The notes below the pieces were generated by a model. It saw nothing but the letters and a program-made list of their open reading frames with translations, was not told the DNA's origin and made no database searches. From Neurospora intermedia (lineage: Eukaryota; Ascomycota; Sordariomycetes; Sordariales; Sordariaceae): DNA of 64,000 nucleotides. The DNA lies in NCBI GenBank assembly GCA_037102815.1, contig BTPP01000008.1:1860001-1924000 (forward strand), written 5' to 3'. A program made the position numbers and the translations under genes. This document shows positions 54,957 to 64,000 of this stretch, one piece after another. Each line of letters opens with the position of its first letter. Positions within the stretch are counted from its first letter, which is position 1.

Positions 54957-56822
54957 CTTGAGGTATGGATGTTGACAGTTGACAAAGTGACTCGGATTGT
55001 ACTGGCTGGGTAGTTGAGCGAGGGTGCAAATCGGTGTGCGGTGTTGCCTGGTGGTGTTGACTTGGGCGAGGTGAATTCTGGTGTCAAGTTGTCCGAAAGT
55101 CTCGCTAGAAGAAGTGCGGAAAAAAGGGGCGGAAAGAAGAATGGTTATGGGTGTCGAGCTCGAGAAGGTGGAGAGGTTCAAATGATTATCCGGATATGTC
55201 GATGCTGGAGGCAAGTTGTCTTCAAAAGTGGCTGTCAGGATTATGACGGAAGTCGAGAATATCGGGGGAATGAAGCGAAGAGTTGAAGAGAAGCTTGAGT
55301 CTAGAGCGCTAGAGTTTATATACCAGATTTTTCCACTATGGCACCAAAAAAAATAAAAAATCATGCATTGCAAGTCCGCCCTTCACTGGTACCTCGCAGG
55401 TTTGATCGCAGATTATGTATGACCCAAAGTCGTCCGAAGTCAACAGGAAGTCTGGTATATTGGACCTTGATGCGCACTGCATGCCGGGCTAGGTACCTAG
55501 AGGTAGGCTTCCAGGTTGGTGGTCTGTGAACCTGACGCCCAGTCGAACGGAGCCACCATGTGACATTTTCTAAGGCATAGAAAAACAGTAAAGACGTCCA
55601 TGTTCATTAGTAACTACTCGGCAAGACATGCTCCTGCGTCGATACTCGTTCACTGCGAATTACCGTCGTGATAACATGTATACTTCGAGGACCGGTCGGT
55701 CGGTCGAGGCGGAGGTGCCGGTCTGCCGGAATCCCAGTGCTTTTAGTTGCCCGCTGATAGCGCTGCGGCTGGAAGTGAATGTGGCCCACGCAGCGCTACC
55801 TATTGAGGTTTCTGCCCTCTAGAAAGGGAAGCGGCAAAACCCAGCAAGGACACTCAACAGAAAAACGGATATTCGATTAACTTGGAAGTGAATCTACGCT
55901 ACTAATAGATATATCATGGAGTAGATAGTCCAATACAGAGGTTAAAATCTCATTCCATGTCTTTGAGACGCTGTATGTCGCGAGCCATTTGAGAAGTTGC
56001 GATCATGGCCCCATCCCCTTGAGTTTTCGTTCTTCCCCGCCCCAATCCTAACTGTAACAGCCCTGTAGAAGCCCTAAAGTTCAGCACCCATCGATGCTAC
56101 CTATCGTATGGACCCCGAGCCCGGACATTCATGGGGCCACTCAAATCTGCACCCTCCAACCTGGAAATGCTGATGCTATACCATGCATGGAATGCTGCCA
56201 CAATCAAGGAAGGACTTCCACTTCTTACCTCTATGTACGTCCGAGAATTATATTTATCTATCTGGCTGCACCACCTGGCATAGAAGCACGCACGCAAGTT
56301 GAAAGAAAACAAGAACCAAGTAAGGTAGGTAGTCTGAAATATATATTTATTTACCCTCCCGCATCGCATCGCAGTGCAGTGCAGTGCAGTGCAGTACCGT
56401 AAACAACAGACAACGGAGTTTGCCCCGCGGTCACTCATGAATACAAAACACCTCCCATCACCACATGCTTTTTTTTTCCCATCTTGGAACAACACATGGA
56501 ACACAACCAGAAGAAATCATCTGCCCACATTGCCTATGACGACGCACGTCCAAGAAAACCCATCCATGGAAAGCACATCAACAACAATAACAACAACCAT
56601 TCTCAGATACTTCCCACGAAACAAATAGCGTAGCCACCTCGTCATCGAAACCCCCAAACCAGACCAGCCTGACCAGCCTATCCAGCAGCCCTACTGCGTA
56701 CGACACTACAACCCCCTTCCCCCCCTACCCCCTACCCCTAAAACAAGAAAAAAGGACAAAAAAAAAAAAAAAAAAACACAACTCCCCCCAAACTCAGCAG
56801 AGAAGAGACTACTGCACAACAA
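54957..56822. other. Region with no supported gene
   Basis: Upstream sequence of gene M, then about 1.5 kb with only short frames. The TATATA at 55315-55321 might serve gene M, whose ATG is 360 bp away. A GCAGT repeat and A/T runs lie toward the right end. Confidence 0.4.
56371..56395. repeat. GCAGT pentanucleotide repeat, 5 units
   Basis: Five perfect GCAGT units preceded by two GCATC units, in non-coding DNA. Confidence 0.9.
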
Positions 56823-56991
56823 TGACAAGAGTGGGAGATTCGAACCCACGCGAGCCACGCCCTTTCGGACTACGGATACTGACATCTTTTTTTTTTCTTT
56901 TCTTTTTTTTTTTTTTTGTGGAAACCTCAAGATCAAGGGCTTTGTTTTCTTCACCTTAACGTAGCGCCTTAAACCGCTCGGCCATCTTGCA
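56823..56991 (-). tRNA. tRNA-Leu(UAA) with 80-nt intron, possibly degenerate
   Basis: The minus strand reads TGGCCGAGCGGTTTAAGGCG, a type II tRNA D-arm and A box. Then comes an anticodon arm with stem GCTAC/GTAGT and anticodon TAA (56956-56958), interrupted after position 37 by an intron of about 80 nt (56875-56954) holding long A runs. A long variable arm and a T-arm with GGTTCGAATC follow. Two oddities: the T-arm reads GTGGGTTCGAATCTCCCAC, where the usual 7-nt loop would need two fewer bases, and the acceptor stem has a weak outer end (T-C mismatch and G-T wobble). It could be a working but unusual tRNA, a pseudogene, or carry small sequence errors. Confidence 0.65.
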
Positions 56992-57318
56992 TTTTTCTTT
57001 TTTTCTCCTTCTGAAAGGGTTAATGAGCATTTTTTAAGTGCATTGTGTGGGTTATGAATGAGATGCAGTTTGTGATGAGGTACCGCATGGTGTTTGGGGT
57101 TTTGGGGGGGCGGGAATTCCCTCCTACTCTAGGTGTGTAGGTCCCATCTCAGCTGTTTCCTTGGACCCCATGGCTGTTTGGTTTTGGGGGGAGCACGCCG
57201 AAGTTGGTAACTTGGTGGACAAGCAAGTGACGCAGTTACCGGACTATCAGGCGCTCTGCAGAGAGAGTAGGGGGTGGTGATAACGTCACATCTAAGTCCA
57301 TCGCTCGCTTGTTATATA

Positions 57319-57812
57319 CAGTCCCGGACCAAAAATAAAACACGTCTCTTGTTCTACCCGCAAAAAGGGCCAAAACTCAACTTCTTCACTCTTTAGTTTT
57401 TATATTCAACTACCTTTTCAATGTAAAGGCACTTGAGAAAGAAGGAGGTAAATGGTTATATTTACTAAGTCTAGGCTGGAAATTAACTTTTATTTCTGTG
57501 TAGTGTAATGACAGATATCCAGATGAGAGTATGAATAGGATATTTAGTTATAGTGGATTTATAGTGCATTATAGTGGGTAGAATTTGAGATGCTTTTCGA
57601 AAAGTGACTTTGGTACTTCCGTTCTCACGCTCTTTTCAACTGCATTCTTTCGGACAACTTGCCTTAGCATCTCCTTTTAAACATATATCTACCTAAAACG
57701 TCTAGTGAGTTTTGCAATGAGCTTCGTTAAGATATCAAGAGTTTAGGAAGCTGAGTTTTGGCCCTTTTTGCGGGTAAAAAAAGAGATGTGTTTTATTTTT
57801 GGCGCCCCACTG
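57319..57812. mobile_element. MITE with CAGT ends and TA duplication (Tc1/mariner-pogo/Fot-like), 494 bp
   Basis: The left end CAGTCCCGGACCAAAAATAA and right end TTATTTTTGGCGCCCCACTG form an imperfect terminal inverted repeat of about 65 bp. It includes a well-kept inner part (CCCGCAAAAAGGGCCAAAAC and its inverse). TA flanks both ends, as expected for Tc1/mariner and pogo/Fot elements. The interior has no coding capacity, so this is a non-autonomous miniature copy. Differences between the two arms suggest moderate age. Confidence 0.75.
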
Positions 57813-58312
57813 TATAACTGCGTGCAAATCGCACAACACTACGGAACTCGTATCCCGCATTAATTTCGTGCTCAGGTACCCAAAACATGTGCACATAAGG
57901 TTTTCATATGTAGGGTTTGTACTCAATCAATTGCTATTTTGCCAACTTGTAGTCCATCCCCTATCTGTGCAACCAAATGCTAAAACTTCAAAACTGTCCG
58001 CTGATGCTGAATGACAATAATGGGGTATACGCTATGCTTAACAATGTTTTGATCTCTCCTTCAGACACTGAAAAACCAAAACAGAAATATCAAAAACAGG
58101 TGACAAGTTATGTTCAAACAATCAACCACCAAAACAGTAATACCTCTCCCGCCCATTTTCCGTCCATATGGTGTGGCCCAAAGACCGCTGTCAAAGGGCA
58201 GCACATCGAGCAATCCGTTCCAGCTGTCCCTCCTGGTAGATACTGGACGGCCGATAAAAGCTAACATTGAGTGGCAGCACCCTGAAAAGCAGCTTCATCT
58301 TGACCGGCGGCT
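57813..58312. other. Spacer between the MITE and the coiled-coil gene
   Basis: No gene supported; the right part is probably the 3' untranslated region of the coiled-coil gene. Confidence 0.4.
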
Positions 58313-61300
58313 TCACCTTGAGTTGTGGTGTTTCCTCTGACGACCTCTTCCTGCGGACTTGGTCTCCTCCTGGACACTCGGAAGCGTCGAGCTTGTTACG
58401 GTATTCCCTTCCGCAACAGGAGCCTGGGAAGGGACTTGTTCTCCACGACCACCATCTCCCTTCAACAAATCCAACAACTTCTTTTGGGTTGGACTCCAAA
58501 GGCGTGGCCCCAACCCTGGCTGATTAAGGCCACTGTGTGAACTGCTCGTCCTTCTGGGCCTCGAAAGCCTCTTGGCCCTTGGATCCTTTGAGGGATTAGA
58601 ACCTGACGGATACGGCTCATTTTGTGACCTGCTTGGGTTGCGAGGGTCGTAAAGTTGTCGATGATAGTTTGGTTGAGGATACGGCCCGTGCAGATCTTGT
58701 CTAGGAACTGCATCACTGTGCACCCATACAGGTTCCCCTGGCGACATCGAAGGTCCTTGAGATGGGTTGAATTGTGGTTGGAATTCATTCGAGCCTTGCT
58801 GTGGTGCGTTTGAATGTGGTAGAGGTGCATTCCACTGAGGTTGGAGCACGTATGGTTGTCCTTGGTAGCCACTTTGATATGGTGGTGTTTGGTGCGAGAC
58901 CCGAGTCAGTTCAACAGGAGGTTGAACAGGCATAGAGGTATGGTCCCAAAAGCTGAGATGATGAGTAGGACAATAGAGGAAGCCGTGTTCCCATCCGCAC
59001 CATTGGCAGAGAAGGGGACTAGCTCGGATGAGTGAGCCCCAGGTGCAGGAACAACCTGCAGTATATGGTCAGTATTTATTTAACGCAGAGACTTGAGGTG
59101 CAAAAGCTTACGCAGCTTTTCGAATACCCAGTGGCAATTCATGCAGAACATGCCCGCGAAGCCGGTCTCTGGGGGCTGGTTTCCGAAGTTCTGCAGGTGA
59201 GTCTGGCCTGGGATCGTGCTTTGAAACTCTGCGGGGAGTCTTGATACCTGAGGTGTATCATAGTCTTCTGTAGGAAGAATCACAGCTTTCTGGGGGACTC
59301 CAAGTGACCTTGGTGCTTCGGGTAGCGGGTTTCTAGGTCCTCCTGACTGCTCCTGTTCTGGTGCTGAATATTTGGGCTCGTTAACAAGACTCGAATTCCG
59401 AGACGGAGCGTCAACTGAAGGATACTGGTCCTGCTCGGGTACATGTCCCCAAGCCGGATGTCCCTCCGGCGGGTCTTCCTCGCCATGATTCTACCTCATG
59501 CGTTAGTAATACCCACGATATCCGATGGCTGGACAGGACATACCTCAGGAACTCCTGGAATTTGACTGCGCAAGCCCACCGCAGAGCGGCGCTCCCTTTC
59601 CCTTCCCCTTTCATGTCCTTGCTCCCGGTTCAGGTTGGGTTGGGCCGAGGACACAATGAATGGAACCCAGTCAAGAGGTTTTTCAGCCTTCATTTCCGCC
59701 TGCACCGCATCAAGCATCCGCTCCTTCGCTTCCATCTTTCGTCGCTCTTCTGCGATTACTCTACGTATAGCGCGAACTTCCTTCTCCAGTTGTTCATCAA
59801 TAATCTTTATCTTCTGAAGCTCTTGCTCTCTCATCATGAGATTGCGGTCCCTCAGATGGACAAGTTCCTCCATCTTCTCGTTCTGGCGCTTCGCTGCTTC
59901 ACCATACTCCTCGGCGCTTTCAACCAACTCAAACCTCTTTACTTTCAAGTTCAAGCAAATTTGGAGCATTTTATCATTGTGCTTTGGTTCCGAGCCATCA
60001 AGATTGAAAATTGGCTGGCCAACACGGGTTCTCTCCTCCTTTTCCTTGACCACCGGGTTTGTAGTTCCACTCTGGCCAACTGGCTTGGGTTTTTCAGCTT
60101 CCACATACTTATCCTCGGGTCCACGTTCTTTAACCCTTTCATATTCGGCCATTTCACGTGCGATCCTTTGGGCCGCGAGGTTGTGCCGCTCGAATTCTTC
60201 AGCCTTGAATTTTTCGTGCATCAATCTCTCGCGTTCGGCTTCTTCACGCTCTGCCGTCTCGCGAGCAAGCCTTTGACGATTAGCTAATTCACGTTCGAAT
60301 ACCTGGCGCTTAGCTTCCTCATGCTCGGCTTTCTCGCGCTCGGCTTTCTGGTGTTCAGCCCTCTCGTGCGCAAGCCGTTCTTTTTCAATTCTCGCGCGAT
60401 CAAGTCTTTCACGTTGGGACTTTTCACGTTCGGCCTTCTCGGTTGCAAGCCGGTCTTGTTGGATCTTTTCGCGCTCACTTTTTTCACGTTCGGCTTTCTC
60501 ACGTGCGACCCGCTCCTGCTCGGCCTGCTTACGTTCGGCCTGTTCACGGGCGATGCGCTCTTGCTCGGCCTTGTCACGCTCAGCTTTTTCCTGTTCAGCC
60601 TTCTCAAGCTCAGCCTTCTTGCGTGAAATGCGTTCCAGCTCAGCCTTTTCTTCTTCCGTTTTTTTGCGCGCCTCCTCAAGGGCGACCCGCTCACGCTCAG
60701 CTTTCTCGAGATCGGCCTTTCGGCGCTCAGCCTTTTTCTGTTCAGCCTTTTTGTGTGCGATGCGCTCCTGCTCAGCCTTTTCCTGTAGGGCTTTCTTGTG
60801 CGCCTTCTCACATTCAACTCGCTCACGTTCGGCTTTTTCTTGCGCGGCTTTTTCTTGCTCAGCTTTTTTGCGCACCTCCTCAGCTGCAATCCGCTCACGT
60901 TCAGCTTTCTCGAGTTCAGCTTTCTTGCGCGCCTCCTCAGCTGCGATCCGCTCACGTTCAGCTTTTTCTTGCGCGGCTTTTTCTTGCTCAGCTTTCTTGC
61001 GCGCCTCCTCAGCTGCGATCCGCTCACGTTCAGCTTTTTCTTGCGCGGCTTTTTCTTGCTCAGCTTTTTTGCGCGCCTCCTCAGCTGCGATCCCCTCACG
61101 TTCAGCTTTCTCGACTTCAGCCTTTTCACGTGCGATGCGCTCCTGCTCAAGCTTCTCGCGCGCCTTCTCACGTTCAACACGCTCCCGTTCGGCCTTTCCT
61201 CGCTCGGCTTTTTCACGCTCAGCTTTTTCTTGTTCGGCTTTCTCGCGCGCTTTCTCGAGTGCGACCTGCTCACGTTCAGCTTTTTCACGCTCAGTCTTTT

Positions 61301-64000
61301 CGCGCTCTGCCCTTTCGGCCTTTTCTCGTGCAACGCGTTCTTGCTCGGCTTTCTCGCGCTCAAGTCTTCCAGCCTCGAGTTTCTGGGCCTTCAGCTTGTC
61401 TTCCTGTGCCTTAGCATCAAGCATTTCTCGATGCTGTGGTGGAACGTGTGGTGTTTCCTCGATCTTTTTGTCGTCGATTCTGGTAGCTGGAGTGGCTTCA
61501 GGTCCAACATCTTGCTTTGTTTTGCTTGATGTAGGCTCAAGTTGAGGCTTATTGTCAGTTGGAACTTCAGCCTGGGTCTGATCTGCGCTGTTTCCCTTCT
61601 GCAATTCGTTCTTTTTCTCCCCAAATACAATTGAGGGTCGAGGCGGTTGAGACTTTGTTTGAGTACTTTCTTCAGAGATTTTAGTATTCAAATCGTTGAT
61701 CCTTTTCTTCCAGGCAGAAGGTTCCGGTTTTTCTACTTGGGCAGGAGCCTGAGAACCCTTCGTAAGTTGGGCTGAACGAGCTGGAGGTGCTGGCTTCTTC
61801 TGTACTGGAGCTTGATGCTCTTTTTGAGGTGAAGGCTGGGGTTTCTCCTCGGCTGGAACTTGAGGCTTTTCCTGAGCTGGAGCTTGATCCTTTCGTTGAG
61901 GTGGTTGCTGTGGCGTCTTCTGTGCTTGGGACTGTGGTTGCTTCTCAACTGGGTCCTGTGGTTTCTTCTGAGCTGGAGGCTGTGGCTTCTCCTTAGCTGG
62001 AACGGGGTGCGTCTTTGGCGCCGGGCCTTTCGTGTTCTTCTGAGATTGACCCTGAGTGTTTTCCGCAGCCGAAGCTTGAGCCTGCTCTTGAGTTTTTTCT
62101 TGCGATTTCGCCTGTACCGGAGTCTGGGTCTTTCCGCGATCCTTGCCATCTGGCTTCGGTTGAGACCAGGCTTGCTGCGGCTTCTGGGCGGGCCATTGAG
62201 GTTTCTGCTGCGGGTTTGCCTTAGCGGAGCTTTGAGACTTCTCTTTAGGCGGGGCAATCTTGATAATTTGGGGAAGTTTGACTGATGGAGGGGCAGCACC
62301 CAGAGCTTCAGGCTTCACCTGCTGTGATGTAGAGGGCAACCTGGGCCATGCCTCTTCCACCTTCGCCTGCTGAGTAGAAGCAGGTTTGGCGTTGGCACGC
62401 ATTCGCTTCTTTATCTCCTCCAACCACTCCCGTCGTGTTTCCTCATTTTTTTTCTTAGCCTCCTCCCGTTGAGCTTCCCACTCTCTGCGCCTCCTTATGG
62501 CCTCGTAAAAGTTTCTTGGTTTCTCTGCTTCGGTTAGAGGTTTGGGAATACTCGCTTCAGGAGATTTGGAAATGGCCGGATCAGCAGGCTTGGGAACGTT
62601 CGCTTCGGAAGGCTTGGAAATATCGGCTTCAGGGGGCTTAATGATTTTTTCAGAAGCCTTGGGGACGCTCGTTTCGGGAGCTTTCACCCACTCCCGTCGC
62701 GTTTCCTCATCTTTTTTCTTAGCCTCCTCCCGTTGAGCTTCCCATTCTCTGCGCCTCCTTATGGTCTCGTAAAAGTTTCTTGGTTTCTCTGCTTCTGTTA
62801 GAGGTTTGGGAATACTCGCTTCAGGAGATGTGGAAATGGCCGGATCAGCAGGCTTGGGAACGTTCGCTTCGGAAGGCTTGGAAATATCGGCTTCAGGGGG
62901 CTTAATGATTTTTTCAGAAGCCTTGGGGACGCTCGCTTCTGGAGCTTTCACAACGCCCGGCTGCTGATTCCCCTTCTTGATCTCTTTGCGCTTTTCAGCC
63001 CCAGCAGCCTCGAGTGCCTGGCGCTTCTCAGCTCCGGCCGCTGCGTGCTTGCGATCGGCATCTTTGGCGGCTTCGCTTCTTGCTTCAGCAACTTTCGAAT
63101 TCTTCAAAAATGGCACAAATTTGTGATTGTCTCTTGTCCTCGACACACCACCTCTTGATGCAGCAACAAACGTGAGTTTTCCCCCTGGAGTGAAAGCCTT
63201 GGAGGTTTTCTCGACGGTGGTTTTAGCCAAAGTAGCCTCTTCTGCCTCGCGAACGATCCTTCTTCTTTCGGCTGCAGCTGCCTTTTCGTTCACGGCCACG
63301 TTCCAATTCCCAAGTTCAGCAGCCTTGGCCTTCTCCGCTTTGACGGCGTCCTGCCTCACAAGCTCAAGGAGTCTGAGCTCTTCACGGGCTTTGTCTTCCG
63401 CCTCTTGATACACCTTGACCTTTTCAGACGCTTCTTTTTCTGCAACTGCAGCTTTTTCGGCCAGTTCAAGCGCTTTGCGCCTCCTGTCTTCAAGCGCTTC
63501 AGCATCTTTGGCTTTGCCCTCTTGCGCGGCTTTGCATCTTTTTTCTTCAAGAGCCTCGGCATCTATGCGGGCTACGGACATCTCAGAATTGGCCGTTTTG
63601 ACCTTGTTTCTTTCGGTCTTTGTGAGCCTTTCGGCCTCTGCAACTTTGGCCCTTGCGTGTCCAATCTCCTTGAGCATCTCAGCTTCAGCAGCCTTGATCC
63701 GCTCTCCGAGGGCTTTTTCCTTTTCGGCTTCGGTGGACTTGGCTAGATCGTCAGCTTCCTCTGCCTCTCTGCGCTTTGCATCCTCGAAAGCTTTTGCGGC
63801 TTCTTCTTGTTGGGTTTTGGCAATCTGCTGTGCTAGTTTGCGATCATTTTCTTCTTGCTCCGCTTTTTGCTGCTCCTCCAAAGTTTTGGGCTTGACATCC
63901 CCGTCATTCTTTGCGGTTTCCTCTTCCTCACCCTTGACAGTTTGCTCTGCTGGCTTGCGGTCCGCATCTTCCTGCTCAGCGTTACGCCTTTCTTCTGCGA
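58313..64000 (-). CDS. Giant Ala/Glu/Lys-rich coiled-coil protein with C-terminal Cys motif (5' end outside window)
   Basis: Exons visible are from beyond 64000 to 59544, 59490-59112 and 59055-58313, joined in frame across introns of 53 and 56 nt (GTATGT and GTAAGC donors). The frame is open to the window edge, so the start is missing. In order: a charged helical region; a tandem pair of 88-residue repeats (RNFYEAIRRRREWEAQREEA); a Pro/Gln/Lys-rich region; then over 350 residues of long helix with repeats of the type KAEREKAEQERIAREKAER, including near-perfect 24-residue units (IAAEEARKKAEQEKAAQEKA). Across the second intron, CMNCHWVFEKLRCSC, CQWCGWEHGFLYC and a following PTHH could bind zinc. 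A low-complexity Gln/Pro tail ends KHHNSR. The repeats suggest a scaffold or cytoskeletal role, but no named family is recognised. Confidence 0.75.
62425..62952 (-). repeat. Two tandem 264-bp coding repeats
   Basis: Units of about 264 bp (62425-62688 and 62689-62952) are nearly identical and in frame, giving 88-residue repeats. Differences are few (for example Thr/Ala and Asp/Asn in NFYETIRRR and KKKDEE). The unit is shorter than the ~400 bp usually needed to trigger RIP, which may be why it survives. Confidence 0.8.

Noticed and set aside
56757-56920. A and T runs near the tRNA as tails of a retroelement insertion
   Set aside because: No target duplication or element body; the T run lies within the tRNA intron.
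60443-61545. Long + strand open frames (over 320 codons) opposite the coiled-coil gene
   Set aside because: They are antisense shadows of a repetitive Glu/Lys/Ala coding sequence; their Phe/Leu/Ser/Arg text simply mirrors it.
1-64000. CRISPR arrays, bacterial operons, ribosome binding sites, origins
   Set aside because: The sequence is clearly eukaryotic with spliceosomal introns; no such structure was seen.

Overview
The window looks like a nuclear contig of a filamentous ascomycete close to Neurospora (Sordariales). The first ~5.5 kb is AT-rich, TpA-rich, stop-saturated DNA of the kind left by repeat-induced point mutation (RIP). The genes have short introns (about 50-90 nt) with GTAAGT/GTATGT donors and CTAAC-type branch sites, their codons are GC-rich at third positions, and intergenic distances are long. 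All function statements come from reading motifs and frames by eye; no database was searched.

Layout: RIP-ruined DNA (1-5540); a seven-exon glycine-rich-domain (DUF1399/GRDP-like) gene on the + strand (6070-8949); about 5 kb with no convincing gene; a small hypothetical gene on the minus strand (14126-15222); another ~5 kb gap; then from 20.3 to 55 kb a head-to-tail, minus-strand array of 13 related genes that I do not recognise (called array genes A, B, C, D, E, H, I, G, F, J, K, L, M from left to right), with two unrelated small genes (39174-39941 and 41697-42056) inside it. To the right are a possibly degenerate intron-containing tRNA-Leu(UAA), a TA-flanked MITE (57319-57812), and the 3' part of a very large coiled-coil gene running off the right edge. 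A second MITE, with an 8-bp target duplication, lies at 34771-35236.

The array is modular. A roughly 45-residue module (consensus RP..G..Y......WY.L.......E...F..W, here called the GWY module) occurs in A, B, C, D, E (four copies), F, G and M. A C-terminal module ending in LVLTxPEGxxxxLxDP (the PEG module) occurs in F, G, H, I, J and, less clearly, M. A module starting PPRRPNIF occurs in K and L. Nearly all members share a phase-2 intron just before the modular part, and seven upstream regions share many TGAACAG/CTGTTCA heptamers.

The most striking point is that seven array genes (A, B, C, D, E, F, J) carry a TAG codon at the same place in the gene plan, followed by 124-246 further codons in exactly the same frame that contain conserved modules. 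The context is TAG-[Glu/Gly]-[Ser/Pro] each time, and TAG falls in the loop of a possible RNA hairpin (strong in A, F and J, fair in E, weak in B, C and D). Fungi of this group edit A to I in mRNA during sexual development, favouring UAG in hairpin loops and turning UAG into UGG (Trp). My leading hypothesis is therefore a clustered gene family whose full-length proteins are made only after stop-codon editing (or stop readthrough). This is inference and needs RNA data.
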